Part shown: positions 1-10,877 of the stretch, in pieces
Layout: each line of letters starts with the position of its first letter
Numbering within the stretch: the first letter of the stretch is position 1
Assembly (NCBI GenBank): GCA_000708835.1
Contig: DF237324.1
Location: forward strand, 27,932 to 91,931
Direction of reading: 5' to 3'
Origin: Klebsormidium nitens
Taxonomy: Eukaryota > Streptophyta > Klebsormidiophyceae > Klebsormidiales > Klebsormidiaceae
Length of the DNA: 64,000 bases
Notes under the pieces: model-generated
The model's input: only the letters and a program-made list of their open reading frames with translations
Databases searched by the model: none
What the model was told of the DNA's origin: nothing
Made by a program: the position numbers and the translations under genes

Positions 1-30
1 TGAATCGTCACGGAATTTGTTTGGATGCAG

Positions 31-168
31 ACGTCGGAAGAGTATCTGGAGGAAGCTGCGGGCGTCAATGTGGAAGGCCGACCGTCATCTGAGCCGATCG
101 ACGAACAACATCTCCTCGGGCACAGCCTTACGGAGTTCCACTATCTGCGAGGGACTCTGCAGGACTAG
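31..168 (+). CDS. 3' terminal exon of an unidentified gene (partial, enters from left)
   Basis: A splice acceptor (TTTGGATGCAG) ends at base 30 and is followed by 46 open codons ending in TAG at 166-168. The encoded tail begins TSEEYLEEAAG and ends TEFHYLRGTLQD; it is acidic, hydrophilic and without a recognisable domain. The rest of the gene lies outside the window, so the function cannot be given. The longer frame that runs through the same bases (17-244) is basic, lacks splice support and is probably a shadow. The call rests on the good acceptor, the plausible composition and the clean stop; phase cannot be cross-checked because the upstream exon is missing. Confidence 0.5.
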   Translation, partial: TSEEYLEEAAGVNVEGRPSSEPIDEQHLLGHSLTEFHYLRGTLQD

Positions 169-1960
169 TAGATCTCAGCTCCAGAGTGCCCTTACTTGGT
201 CTAATAGCGTCCTGAATACAAGAGAGGTGATCCAGGCATGGTAAACTAACTTGTTGTTGTAAAGACGATCTTCCGCAAGGAGCGAATCTGGTTAACATGT
301 GCTCTTGCGTTCATTGACTAAAGAATTCTGGGAGCTTGTTTTGTAAACTAATTATACTTTAGCTACATCGTAAGCAGAGGTGTCCACTAGCAAGAGGTCG
401 CCTCTATCATACGCTTTACTGGCTTTCGTCCTTCGACAGGTTTGCAACTTACCTTACGGCTTTAGTAAAAGTATATTTCTGTGTCATCAGTACATTTCAC
501 TCTGAATCCAACATGAAACGACGGGATCTGAAGCTGTGTGAACGAACATTGACAAGCACTACGACGGGCACGATGAAAGTATGCAGCCATAAACGAGTGA
601 GCGAGCACTCGTGCAACGGAGCAATAAAGCCGCTAGTCAGTTCCAGGCCGGAAATGAAACATGCCTTGTGAAGAGTGGTAATTGCTCTGACAGCTGCATT
701 GGCGCAATGATCGACCCGCGGTTTAGCGTGACGTCACGCGAGTCTTTATTGATAGAGGGCTGCATCATACCGACCGTCATACCAGATCACTAAAAATGCA
801 TTGTGAGAATGGGCGGCCTTCGCCTAAGCTGTATGAGTATCATCATGCATGGCATGTAATTTCCGACACTTGCGTCTATTGCGTCTGAAACCTACGCCAG
901 AAAGGGCACTGCGGTACTCGAGACACTTTAGCTGCCAGTGGTCAAAGTCTCAAGGCGGATCGAGCGCAAATCTGAACTCAGCAAGCATTTGGTCTAGTCA
1001 GCTTACCAAAGTTTTTTGCTGGGCCCTGCTAACCTCAAACGACGAACCGCCCTCACCTATCGCCCCTATCCTGAAGTTGAGTGTCTTGCAAAAGGAACAC
1101 GGTTTGTACGACCGCTGACTTAATCTACTCTGAAAAGTCCGTTCTTGGCGCAACTTCTCGATCGTTGCGCTGTTGATCCATGGGGCGTGGATCCTTCAGT
1201 CAGCACCGCCCGTCTCTAGAAAGCCCACCAGCATTGCCGTCACACACGCTCTCCTGGCAAAGGGCACGGCCCATCAATCTTTCACCTTCAACAAGCTAAC
1301 GTCATCCAGTACGTCAGCAGACGACGCCCCGAGGTGCGGCCCGGCAATCTGCTAACCTGGCGGTTTCCCCTTTCCGGGCGCTGGCGCAATGTGCGTCACC
1401 TAGCGATGCTCGGCCCTCCGCTGACGTCATTGCTTGGACGCCCGCGCGCGCGCACTTTGGGCCATCTCCGCCCCGGCAGTCAATCCTCGCTTCTTGCGCA
1501 GCGAGCGCCTTACGTCGGGTGCGGGCCGGGATCCCGGACAGATGCCGACGTCAGCAACGCCCTCCTACCCGCCTCTCTTTTGTCATGTTCACTTGTCAGA
1601 CCTCCCCTTTGTCCCGGTCTCCTGGGCACTTCGCTTTTCGATGGCCAGCAGGCGCTCCTGCGGCTCGGCTGGATACCCACTCTTTAACTCCTCCTACTGA
1701 AGCTTGCTCTGTTCCACCTGTCGTATTCACCCCCGTTACATTTGGACCGTCTGACTGACCCACGTTTACCTACAAAAGATAGTCACGCTTCTCACACTCT
1801 CGTGTTATCATAGGCAGCAGACCACTCTCAGTACTCAGAGTACTCCAACCTATCCAATAGAAATCTTAGAAAAGAATACGTCTCAACCACCCGTTCAGTC
1901 CCCTGACCTCGACCGGTCAAGAGCCCACAGCCCTCTACCTCCTTCCAGTCATGCGAGCCC
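169..1960. other. Intergenic stretch, no gene recognised
   Basis: About 1.8 kb separates the terminal exon on the left from the stop codon of the minus-strand NTPase gene. Bases 1330-1650 are GC- and pyrimidine-rich and hold several overlapping short frames on the plus strand, none with a recognisable protein pattern. A CG/GC run lies near 1440-1455. I see no RNA gene or transposon here. Confidence 0.5.
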
Positions 1961-3599
1961 TCAATCTCTGCCGAGAAGAGGAAACACATCTGAGCCACTT
2001 TGCCCCACGCTTTTTTGTGCTGCTTTCAAGTCGTTCCAGAGTTCGCATAACGCCTTCAGCAGGGTCTTGTTCCGCAGACCAGTGAGGTTGAGCGACCCGT
2101 AAACCTCAGTCCAATGCGCATCTCGCACTCTTTCGATGAAGCTTTCCATGGTTGTCTGCAAGACGGTTTCCGCTCCTGACGGCCAAACCCCCTGAAGAAA
2201 GCGCTGGAGGATCCGAGGCGGCCCAACTAGCGTCTTTGCATACTTCCCTAAATCGGCTCCAGACTCGACCTGGCCTTCAAGATACGCTCGAAGCACCGAC
2301 TCAACTTGCTCACTCGACGGGAGAGTCAGCTTTGCAATCGGAAAAAGAAGCGCCGATTCGTGAAGGACGAGGCGGTGTGAAAACTCTTTGAGAGTAAGCG
2401 CGAAGGCAACACGAAGCTGCGGGTTGAGCTTGCAAGTTTCCGTAACGGCGGCGCTAAGGAGAGTGGACACGTAAGCAGCCCAGTGACCCTTGACCGCCAC
2501 GTCATTAAGATCGACGGCTGGGGTGCGCCACGTGGAGCCCAGGAACTCGAGATTATCGAGCAGCAGGACGACCCGCGCGTGCACGGGCAGGTCTAACGGG
2601 AGAGGTTCCGACACGGGCGAAAATCTGTAGTAGTCCGTCTTGTCATTGAGCTTGAACACCGCCTGAGAAGGACTCTGCAATCCAAGAGAGACGTCAGACA
2701 TCTGCATGATTTGCAACGACAAAGTCGGCCGTCTTTCAGTCTGCAAAAAAGGAAAGATTTCCAAAGAAACGAAGTTCTGATTGTCCCTTCAATCTGGATC
2801 CTATCTTGACACCGACACTTGTTGAATTGAATTCCCGGGGATCAAACACAGCAGCAAGTCGACAGAGAATTGCCGCCTCTTTATCAGAGCATCACCAAGT
2901 TTTGCCTCTTGTCAGAGGCCTATATGGATTAGTAGTCCTGGATCGTTAAAATCGCACCGCACTCATTGACACGACGCGCCGTCTTTCCAGGTATCAGAAC
3001 CGGGTCGTGTTCCTTAATAAGCTGAAGACAGTAAAATCGGCATACGGAAACCAAGACTGAAGGTCCCAGAATCTGGCGCCAGCGAAGTGATTTACCTTGT
3101 TTATGACCGCAGCAACGTTGGTCATCAGTGTCCAAACCTTCGTTTTGACCACCGCCTCGAGCTCTTCCAGGAGTGCGCGGACCGAAACATGCTCCGCCTT
3201 TTCCAGGGCCAACCGCGTCGTCCTCAAACTTTCCGCCCTCATCCTGTCCAAAAACCCGTTCGCAACTCCCGGAACACTGATAAATATCGCTCCCGTCTCT
3301 TTTGCCGCCCTTTCTACAACGCTCGTCTTTCCCCAACCCGTCATACTAGCCAAGCACACGATCCTTCCCTGCCCATCAGGTCCTATCCAACGCTTTAGGT
3401 CATCCAATGTCTGCGACCCCCAGTGTTTCTCTGGGGGGATCCCCCCGTTGAAGTAGGGCAGATCTGCGGGGATCGGCTTGTGATGGGCTTTTTGGAGCTC
3501 GGTTGAGCTGGCGGCAGATTGGGTAGACTGGCTGTCAACACGGGCCCGCTTGATGCGGCCTGCGCATGTGGCGAATTTGGTCTGATCAAGGAGGACCAC
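1961..3599 (-). CDS. P-loop NTPase-like protein, possibly crinkler/RHS-like
   Basis: Two exons give about 427 aa: 3599-3096 and 2740-1961. The first ends at a GTAAAT donor after VAAVINK and the second starts after TTTTTTGCAG; both junctions are phase 0. Residues 84-92 (ASMTGWGKT) look like a Walker A loop, and RVVLLLDNLEF early in exon 2 resembles a Walker B strand, so the protein probably binds a nucleotide. The remainder is helical, with no membrane segment. The spacing of the two motifs and the short N-terminal leader recall the STAND-like NTPases found in crinkler and RHS families, but this is a guess from pattern alone. The annotated start is the first Met of the open frame and may not be the true one. 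A short coding-like stretch at 3019-2930 could be an alternative exon, but it runs into a stop. Confidence 0.5.
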
Positions 3600-4946
3600 A
3601 TCAGTTATAGACTAGATCCGCCACAGATCGAAACGAGAAAGGCAACGATCAGAATTCTACTACTGATCGCCATTGGTAAGTTGTCCCTGTTCACACAGGA
3701 AGGACCAAACCTGCTTAACGGTTATTTGATCAATTCTTAACCAGTCCTGCTTTGGGCAGAAGGTCGTGAAAGCGCATTCTTACCAAGGCTCGGCTGGGCG
3801 TTGTTTTGCCCTCATGTGATACTGTCAATCTTGTTGTCCTTAAATATTTTCGGTCAACCATCGGCCCGACCTACAGAAGAACGCTATTTGCGTACGAACC
3901 CTCAAAGCGAGACCCTCTGACTCTCCTGGAGGTAGTTGTGTCCAACAGCGAAAAGGCGGTTGCCAGTTAACAGCCCACTGTAAGCGGCTGAAAGCCGACA
4001 TCTCACAGTAAAATTCGAAGTAAACTACTGCATGATCTCGGGTGTATGAAGATTGCGGAAACCTTTGAACAAACGCAATCCCGTACACGAAGTCTGCTTT
4101 TTGGACCATTGAAGTGCTTACCCCGTTCCGCCGTCTCATATTCCTCTTGACAACGGGGCCCCGGATCCATGTCTATCAGGTGTACTGTCGGGGGACCGCA
4201 ACGCCGATTCCGTCAGAAGGACTTCTGCGGCAGGTGAGGTGTTTCGCGTACAAGAAAGCAACAAGAGAGTAATCCTCGCGCTCCACAAAGAGTGGTGGCC
4301 GCTGTGTTGAAAAGGAGGTGCAGCCTACAGGGAAAGTGGGTGGCGGCTTCCTAAGGAAGTCTCCGGAAAAAAGATGCTAGCAGGGCGTCCTCTTCAACCT
4401 TCTCCTGGATGAAAGCAATTATCGCCGAGGATCGCCAGCTAGCTGATCGACGTACGGCAGACGCGGCCGGCCCCCTAGCTGGAGTTTCAAGTTTGCTCGG
4501 GTCCATGCACCGGCCGGGCAAAGCCCCAGCCGCGGCCGCGCGCGCTCGCCGGGTTTTAGTGCTCTCACGGTCTGTTTAGTTAAGTCCTAACCCAGTGCCG
4601 CTTCGTCAACAACCGGCACAAAACCCGGCAGGCCCAAGTTTAATACACTCAATATATGCCTTGCTTGGAGCTTTGCCTGAGCACTAGTCATCAGCGTATG
4701 CCAGAACCGGCACAAGCAGGGTCACAGCAGGGTCACAGTGACCAATGGAATACTCAGCTGAGTAACCGTGCCTACCCTGTTTGCTGCGCAGCTTGCTGCA
4801 CTGCCTGCTGCAATCCTGCACTGCTGGGCCCTTCCTGCTTTTCAAAATCCGGTTCGATTCCACAGAGCTTCTCCCTAGATCCCCAAAGGTCAGTACTTAG
4901 GAAGCCCGCACAGAGGCCTTTTTCTAGCTGCCTCCTGTTTCTGACC
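3600..4946. other. Intergenic stretch between divergent genes
   Basis: This 1.35 kb lies between the start of the minus-strand NTPase gene and the start of the plus-strand mitochondrial-protein gene, so it should contain both promoters. An AATATATGCC element at about 4650 is a possible TATA-like sequence for the plus-strand gene. A GC-rich patch with CGCGCG occurs near 4520-4550, and CTGCTGCA-type short repeats occur at 4785-4815. No coding exon is supported. Confidence 0.4.
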
Positions 4947-7822
4947 ATGAGCTGCATCGCTGCTGTGCGGAGGGCAGCGGCCGCTCCGCTGGAAGGCCAT
5001 CTCGCAGCCCTGCCAGCCTTGTTTCAGCAGCATGCAGCAGATCAGGTGCGCACTTTTGCTACTGGTGAAGCTAATTCTGATTCGCAGCCAATCCCGAAAC
5101 CGCGGAGGGGTTCTCTGGCCGATGTGGCAGACCGGCCCCCACCTCCGGAAGCAAGTGAGAAATTGTCTTGTTCTTTGATAGAGTTTCTTGCATTTCTTTG
5201 CTCTGCCGGGGGATGTCTGCATGCACTTCTGTGGAGGCAGCATTGCCTGCGGATGCAAATGCAGGGTTTGAGCGGCGTGAAGGAGGAGGTCGCATGACTC
5301 CCAACTTCCCCTCGGTGATGAGACGTGCACAAACCCTGAAGGATTAGTCACTGCTGAGGAACGCGCAGGAGGGCACCTTTTGACAGCGATCGTCCGAAAT
5401 GTACAATCACCTTCTCCTGATTGTGCGGCACCTTGCCCCCTCGCCCCCTCGCATTGACTATACTATTCGTATGACATCCATATAATCCGTGTGACCAGAC
5501 GACATCAAATCAAGACCCACCAGCTTTTGGCATACTTTCCTACCTTTGACTGTCGTCTTGACACCCTTGTGACCTTTCTTTGATCCCACGGGCAATCAAG
5601 TATTCTCTCCCGCACATCCTCCCTTCACATATTGAAAATCTAATCACGCCCTGCTATTCTTCCTGCTTTTTGCAGAGCCTGTGATCGAACCTGGTATGGA
5701 CCCCAGTGACTGGGACCCCAGCGACCCTAAGTATCAGCGGCTTACGAAGCAGCTAGTGTGGGCCGTCAAGACACGCCCTGCCCCAGAGGCCACAGAATCG
5801 GTGAGTCTTTCTATGCTTCACTGTGTCCGACTTCCAAAGTTCAACACCTGGTATGAAAAGGGGCCTTGGATCGAGCGGACTCCAACTGCTGCCACCGCGC
5901 AGTTTGAGAGCAACTCATGGATGCCGGACGTGTTTTGTTGAGTGCACTTCTGGTCAAGTTACAAATGGGAAGATTAATCAATTGGTTGAGTTTGGCTGGA
6001 TGCCGGCCAGAATCATGATTGGGAAACCAAATAACGCATTTCGGCAGTTGTGAGTTGCAAAGAACTGCCAGCTGGAGCTAACCTAGGGCGTCTGACATGT
6101 CCTTCCGCTGATCACAGCTAAGACAAGACGAGCAAAGAAAGATTGGCAGATCTGGCCAGCTTGATGCGGTTTGAATGGGTGCGGTGGCCGTTGCTGGTTG
6201 CCGATTGAAGCACTTTCTAAATTGATGGTATCAGAAGACATCACTCCGTTCGGCTTTCTCGTTCGTTGTTGATGTAAGCGGTTCAAACTTGGTGGATAAG
6301 CACCCAGCCAAAGAGTACAAGGTGTGACGGCTTTCAGTGGCGCTACTATTCTGTGAGTTGGAGTATCCCTGGACGAGGACCACCAGCCAACCTAGTTTTC
6401 ACAACGAGCCTAGCCCCCAGGACAACCGACAATGGGATCCGTTAGCCGTGCCGCTTCTGTAAATGGTATTACATTGGAAACGGAAGAACCCCATGCTAAA
6501 AGTAGCAGAGTGTTCTTTCCTTCCACAGAGCGCACGAGTCCTCTGAAGGCTTTTGTTTCTTATCGAAGTCTTCGTCAAATGTGACATCGGCAGCGCTAAC
6601 CCCTCTCTACGCTATCATAGCGTTTGAAATAGGTTCTGACCATACCCTGACCGCTCATTATGACAGAGCAGCCACGGCTTCAGAATAAGCACAATCGGCG
6701 TAATTATTTTGTTCAGACCAATGTGCACGAGCCCACAAAAGCCTTGCCTGCGGACCGGCACACCGACGCCCGCAGCGGGAATGTGTACGAGGAAGACGTC
6801 AAAGTGGGCGCAGGGCGGTTGAATGTCCTGCATCTGAAGGAGATCTATCTGAAGCGCTTCGAAGCGAGGAGCCAAGGCAACACGCTCGAGGCCGGGGAGC
6901 TGGCGAAAGAGTACGGCATCGATCCGGGTTTATTAGAAAAGGTACGTTGTGATCTTCTTTGTGTAAGGGAGGAGGCTTTGGTACTGATGCTTCGGGGCAG
7001 TGAAGAGCGCTCTTTGACCTCCTTGCTTGTCAGAATTGATGACCGGTATGCTTGACTTTTGAAGCGGATTGCCCGTTTTGTCGAAGGCCCGTCTGGGCTC
7101 TGTCTGGGGGCTTCCTTGAGAGACGAGGGCTCGAGACGAGTCGGCAATGCTAACACTCTATGAGGCTACGTGTACATTTCCCGGCAAGAATTGTCGTTTT
7201 CCTTTTCCAAAACGACGAGTTCCATTTATCAGGGGGATCACGTCCAACTCGCAACGTGAAGCGCTCAATATACCCTCCCTTGGTCGTGAAGGATTCAAGG
7301 CGGTGCCTGGTTCTCAATCCAGCAGTCCGTTCAGTGTCGTAAGTATGTTTCGACAAGATTCAAGGGTAAACCCAAGCTTGGATCAAGATCCTCGTCAGTA
7401 TTCGTCGAAGTTTTGATGTCCCCATCAAAAGACAGCCTTGGCTGATCTCTCCTTTTCCGCTCAACCCGGTTCGAGGACGTCCCAAGCTCAGCGGAGTCCT
7501 AAATTGCTACTCAAAAGCCCACGTCCACTCTTCCGAGCGTTGGCAGTTTCCTTAGCAAGTAGTGCCCCGGCAGTAGTGTGGTTTTCTATACCACGCGGGA
7601 GGTTCAAATTGTTCCTTTCTATCAGTGTTGGGTGTTCACGACTTGCAATCCACCATTAAAACTCCAAACGGCATAGCTCTCATTTTTCGGAGCTGTGCTA
7701 TTTTCCAGGTTTTCAAGTATACGGAGCTACCCATCGCCCGACAAGATAGACGAGGCAGGACCGTTGGGCTGAGCCACGAAGAAGCTCTGCAGCTTGCAAA
7801 AGAAGAAAGCTCGATGTCTTAG
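4947..7822 (+). CDS. Predicted mitochondrial protein of unknown function
   Basis: Four exons (4947-5154, 5676-5800, 6672-6941, 7709-7822) join with consistent phases to encode 238 aa. The N-terminus (MSCIAAVRRAAAAPLEGHL, later RTFATGEA) is rich in Ala, Arg and Ser with few acids and looks like a mitochondrial presequence. The middle is proline-rich (DPSDWDPSDPKY). Exons 3-4 carry the best-defined part: an amphipathic segment with LNVLHLKEIYLKRFEAR, then LAKEYGIDPGLLEK joined across the intron to VFKYTELPIARQDRRG. That part looks like a small helix-turn-helix-like fold, possibly of an assembly factor, but I cannot name the family. There is no membrane span or catalytic motif. The exon 3 acceptor is ambiguous between two AGs six or fewer bases apart. 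The ATG at 4947 was chosen because it starts the presequence. Confidence 0.7.
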
Positions 7823-9202
7823 GCGCATGCGAGCAGCAGTGGGTAAAAGTGCCGAGAGGGTCAAGCTGCCTCATACTCTCTAGCAAATGATCGCTCCCAA
7901 AGTGGGGCACAGTCAACCTGACACGAAATGGTTTGCTCATGCGTATGCATGGTTTATTTCAAGCGCGAATCCTACTAGATTGTTTTAATGCTTTGCTTAA
8001 GCTGATTTGCAGTTCTCGAGCTTGGGCTCTGAGTTGCATCAAGAGTTTCCTACATCTGATTGACACCCTCTTATTGAGCTGGCCGTGGTCAAGATCTGGT
8101 ATCCTTTTTGGAATCAGGTCATGATGATCACTTGTGATGACCGGGTCATGTTCTAGAAAGCTGCAAGCCTCCCGTTGCCTGCCTTTATTGAGGGAGGAGC
8201 CCGAGCGATATACGTAAACAGTATCGAGGTATGGGACGGAAAGTGGATGCCTCATAGTCCAGTGGTGATGACGGTCAGAGCGGTTGAAGGATCATGGGCA
8301 TGGCCTATTCAGCAAGAAGATACTCCATGTGCATGAGCGTTTGCTGATTCTGAATTCGAGGTAACTTTCCATTTATGAATCTGCTAGAAGACCTCGATCC
8401 GAGAGGGATGGATTTAATGCATGCAAAGCTCTGGAATCTGGATTTGCGAAGACTCCGAGGCGCAGGATTAAATTAGGGTCGATCCAATGGAATCTGCTCA
8501 GAATGTCGACATCTGCTATGACATCAGACACACCTGGTTTAAAACTGCGTTTTCACGGTACTGTATTTGTTATATGGCCTAACCGAGCGCTTCCATCGAC
8601 GGTATTTACGCCGGTATACTGAAACGCCAGTGTGCTGCGAGGCGGTTCTCTACCTAGAGCAAGTCGGCGAGAGCCGGAAGGGCCGCCGTCGTCTGGACCG
8701 GCTCCAGAGTCCAGACGACGATCGGAAAATACCGTATGGTTAGAGGACTCGGTTTGATACGAGAATCGGAAGTTTTCGCTCTCCAGATATAGCGAATTTC
8801 TGACGCACTAGCCAGACAGATGCTTTTGCAGCGAGATCGAGCAACTCGCAAGCAATTAATTGGGCTTCAACTCGCTTCATCAAGCGCTTAAAAGCAGTGA
8901 TTTGTAAGTTGTGAGTCGTGACCTTCCATGTTTCCCTTTGTTACACAATCCACCTTGTAGTTCCCCTTCACTTACAAAAGCACGGTCGGAACTTAGGAAA
9001 GCCTTTGGTAAGCTTTTACAGGAGATTATTTGCTCGCTTGTTGTTGCAGCACAATTGCGGCGCCACATATATTGATTGAGATTGTTATCCTCTTTCTAAA
9101 CAGTTGGTTGGACCGTGAGAAGTTATACAAAGCCCACTTTTAGCTGACAAGAAGCCATTCTTGCTCGCGAGACTATCCCACTCACCCACAGGTCTGAACA
9201 AG
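7823..9202. other. Intergenic stretch, no gene recognised
   Basis: About 1.4 kb downstream of the mitochondrial-protein gene. Short frames exist on both strands (for example 7959-8255 on the minus strand), but none has splice support, biased codon use or a recognisable motif. The last 150 bp before 9203 are presumably the 5' region of the next gene. Confidence 0.4.
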
Positions 9203-10300
9203 ATGAACGGCGTCAACGCAAGTGGAAACCGGACAGGGAAAATCATGGTTATCATGCTGGTGACCGGCATGCTGGCGGCAGCGGCCAGTGTGCACCTGGG
9301 GCCTGCTCTGTACGGACGTCCGGAGGAAGCTCAGCAGCGCACGTACTCGTCCGAAGGTGCCCTCAAGAAAAGAAGTGAGTGCTGGCTTCCTCTTGGACAT
9401 TTCAAGGAGGACTGCGTGATGCAGCCTTGGCCGCTGACAAAAGCAGCTTTTACCTGCACTTCTCAGACCCTCCTCTGACGATTCTGGCGGACCGGCCGCC
9501 ATGTGCAGAGCTCCTTCTTCCTCATGGTTTATCTGCATTGTGCTCGGAAATCAATTTTGTGCTATGCCTTTGAGTTAGTCAAGCTTGTTTCCAAAGTGTC
9601 TCTGCAATCGTCGGCTATCCAAAGAGAGAGGGGCTAGATGGGAGCTCTGTTTTGACCATGAGGGTTGAACGTACTGAACCGGTATATCAGAATGGCGTCA
9701 TGCGTCAGAATATATGCTTAAAAGGATAAATATACCTTGCCTTTCTCAAATAAGCCGATTCTGGACATGCTGAAGCTGCGAGCTTTCTCAAAACAAGTCT
9801 CAGTGGGCTCTGAAGAACCACAAATCTATGGGAGTGGACCGTACGTATAGCAACCTGTTTGTTCACAGCTAACCACACAGGCTGATATGCTCAGGAGAGG
9901 GATGCTGTTAGCCCGAGTATACGTGGTACTGCTACAATATTCCTCTTCCACGAGCGGACTTTTCACTGCAGCCACACTTTGCTCGCCATTGCAGGCGGCA
10001 GAGGTTTTCTGGGGCTTTTCCTGCGCCCCAGAAATGTCTTGCAGCTTACATTATGATCCTTCCAATGCAACAAGCAACTCATTTCTTGTTCACGGCTGTG
10101 AAGTTCTGGCTGCTTGAAATTTTGCTTCACTTCTGGGAGGGATCAACAATTTGTGGCAGGGAGAAAGAGTGGGCATAACTGTGGGATCATTTCGCATTTA
10201 TTTGTCATTACCTTTTGTCAGCTTTCAGAGTTTCAGTGACAGACTAACTTCTTCTGCAACCATCTTTGCAGGCATGTGGTCTAAGGGCCAGAATAAGTAG
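9203..10300 (+). CDS. Small single-pass membrane protein
   Basis: Exon 1 (9203-9374) encodes a short polar N-terminus, one hydrophobic segment (KIMVIMLVTGMLAAAASVHL, about residues 13-32) and a polar tail (YGRPEEAQQRTYSSEG). It ends at AAAAGAA/GTGAGT in phase 1. The best continuation is a 29-base exon at 10272-10300 after TTTGCAG, which adds SMWSKGQNK and a TAG stop, giving 66 aa. The phase fits and the acceptor has a good pyrimidine tract, but other acceptors in the 0.9 kb intron (near 9890 and 10628) cannot be excluded; both lead quickly to stops. The protein is probably an organelle or endomembrane microprotein; its function is unknown. Confidence 0.55.
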
Positions 10301-10877
10301 CTTGTCACACTTTCAAGTCCCCAGCTTGGCAATGGCAGACTAGTAGTTGGAGACAATGCTGCGACAATACTAGCGTGAGTGGGGCAAATTAAGGAGGGAG
10401 CAGATAGCTTTCAGCAGTACACTTTGGAAGGTAAGATCAAATTCCAAGGGCTGACACAAATGTACATGCACATTGCAGTCTCTTTCAGTTGGCGTAGCTA
10501 CCCTTGTTGGGGTAGTAACTAGACCAAACTCAGGTCTCCATACTCTGAAAATTGCTGCACTTGTCATTGCATTCATGCAATACATTTCACTCAAATCTCC
10601 CGCCTCATTCTGTCTGTCTTTGTTGCAGGTTCCCCACATTGACTACATCAAATGTGGTGCAGAGAATGCCACAGACATTCCACAATTTGTCTGCTGCCTG
10701 TAGAAGTAGCGGTTGAGCTCATTTCGTCGCAATTAGCGGTTGAGCTTTAGCACCAACGGCAAGTGTTCTGCCATTTACAATTAAATTGGGTTTTAGTCAC
10801 TTTTCTGAGGAGGAGTTTCGTGCGGAATAAAAGTACCGCAGTCTGTAACCGGTCACCGTGGCTGGGGTCAGACTGCG
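10301..10877. other. Intergenic stretch upstream of CAMTA
   Basis: This holds the presumed promoter and 5' leader of the CAMTA gene. AT-rich sequence near 10480-10700 contains only short frames. A GCGGTTGAGCT motif is repeated at about 10709 and 10737. No coding exon is supported. Confidence 0.4.
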
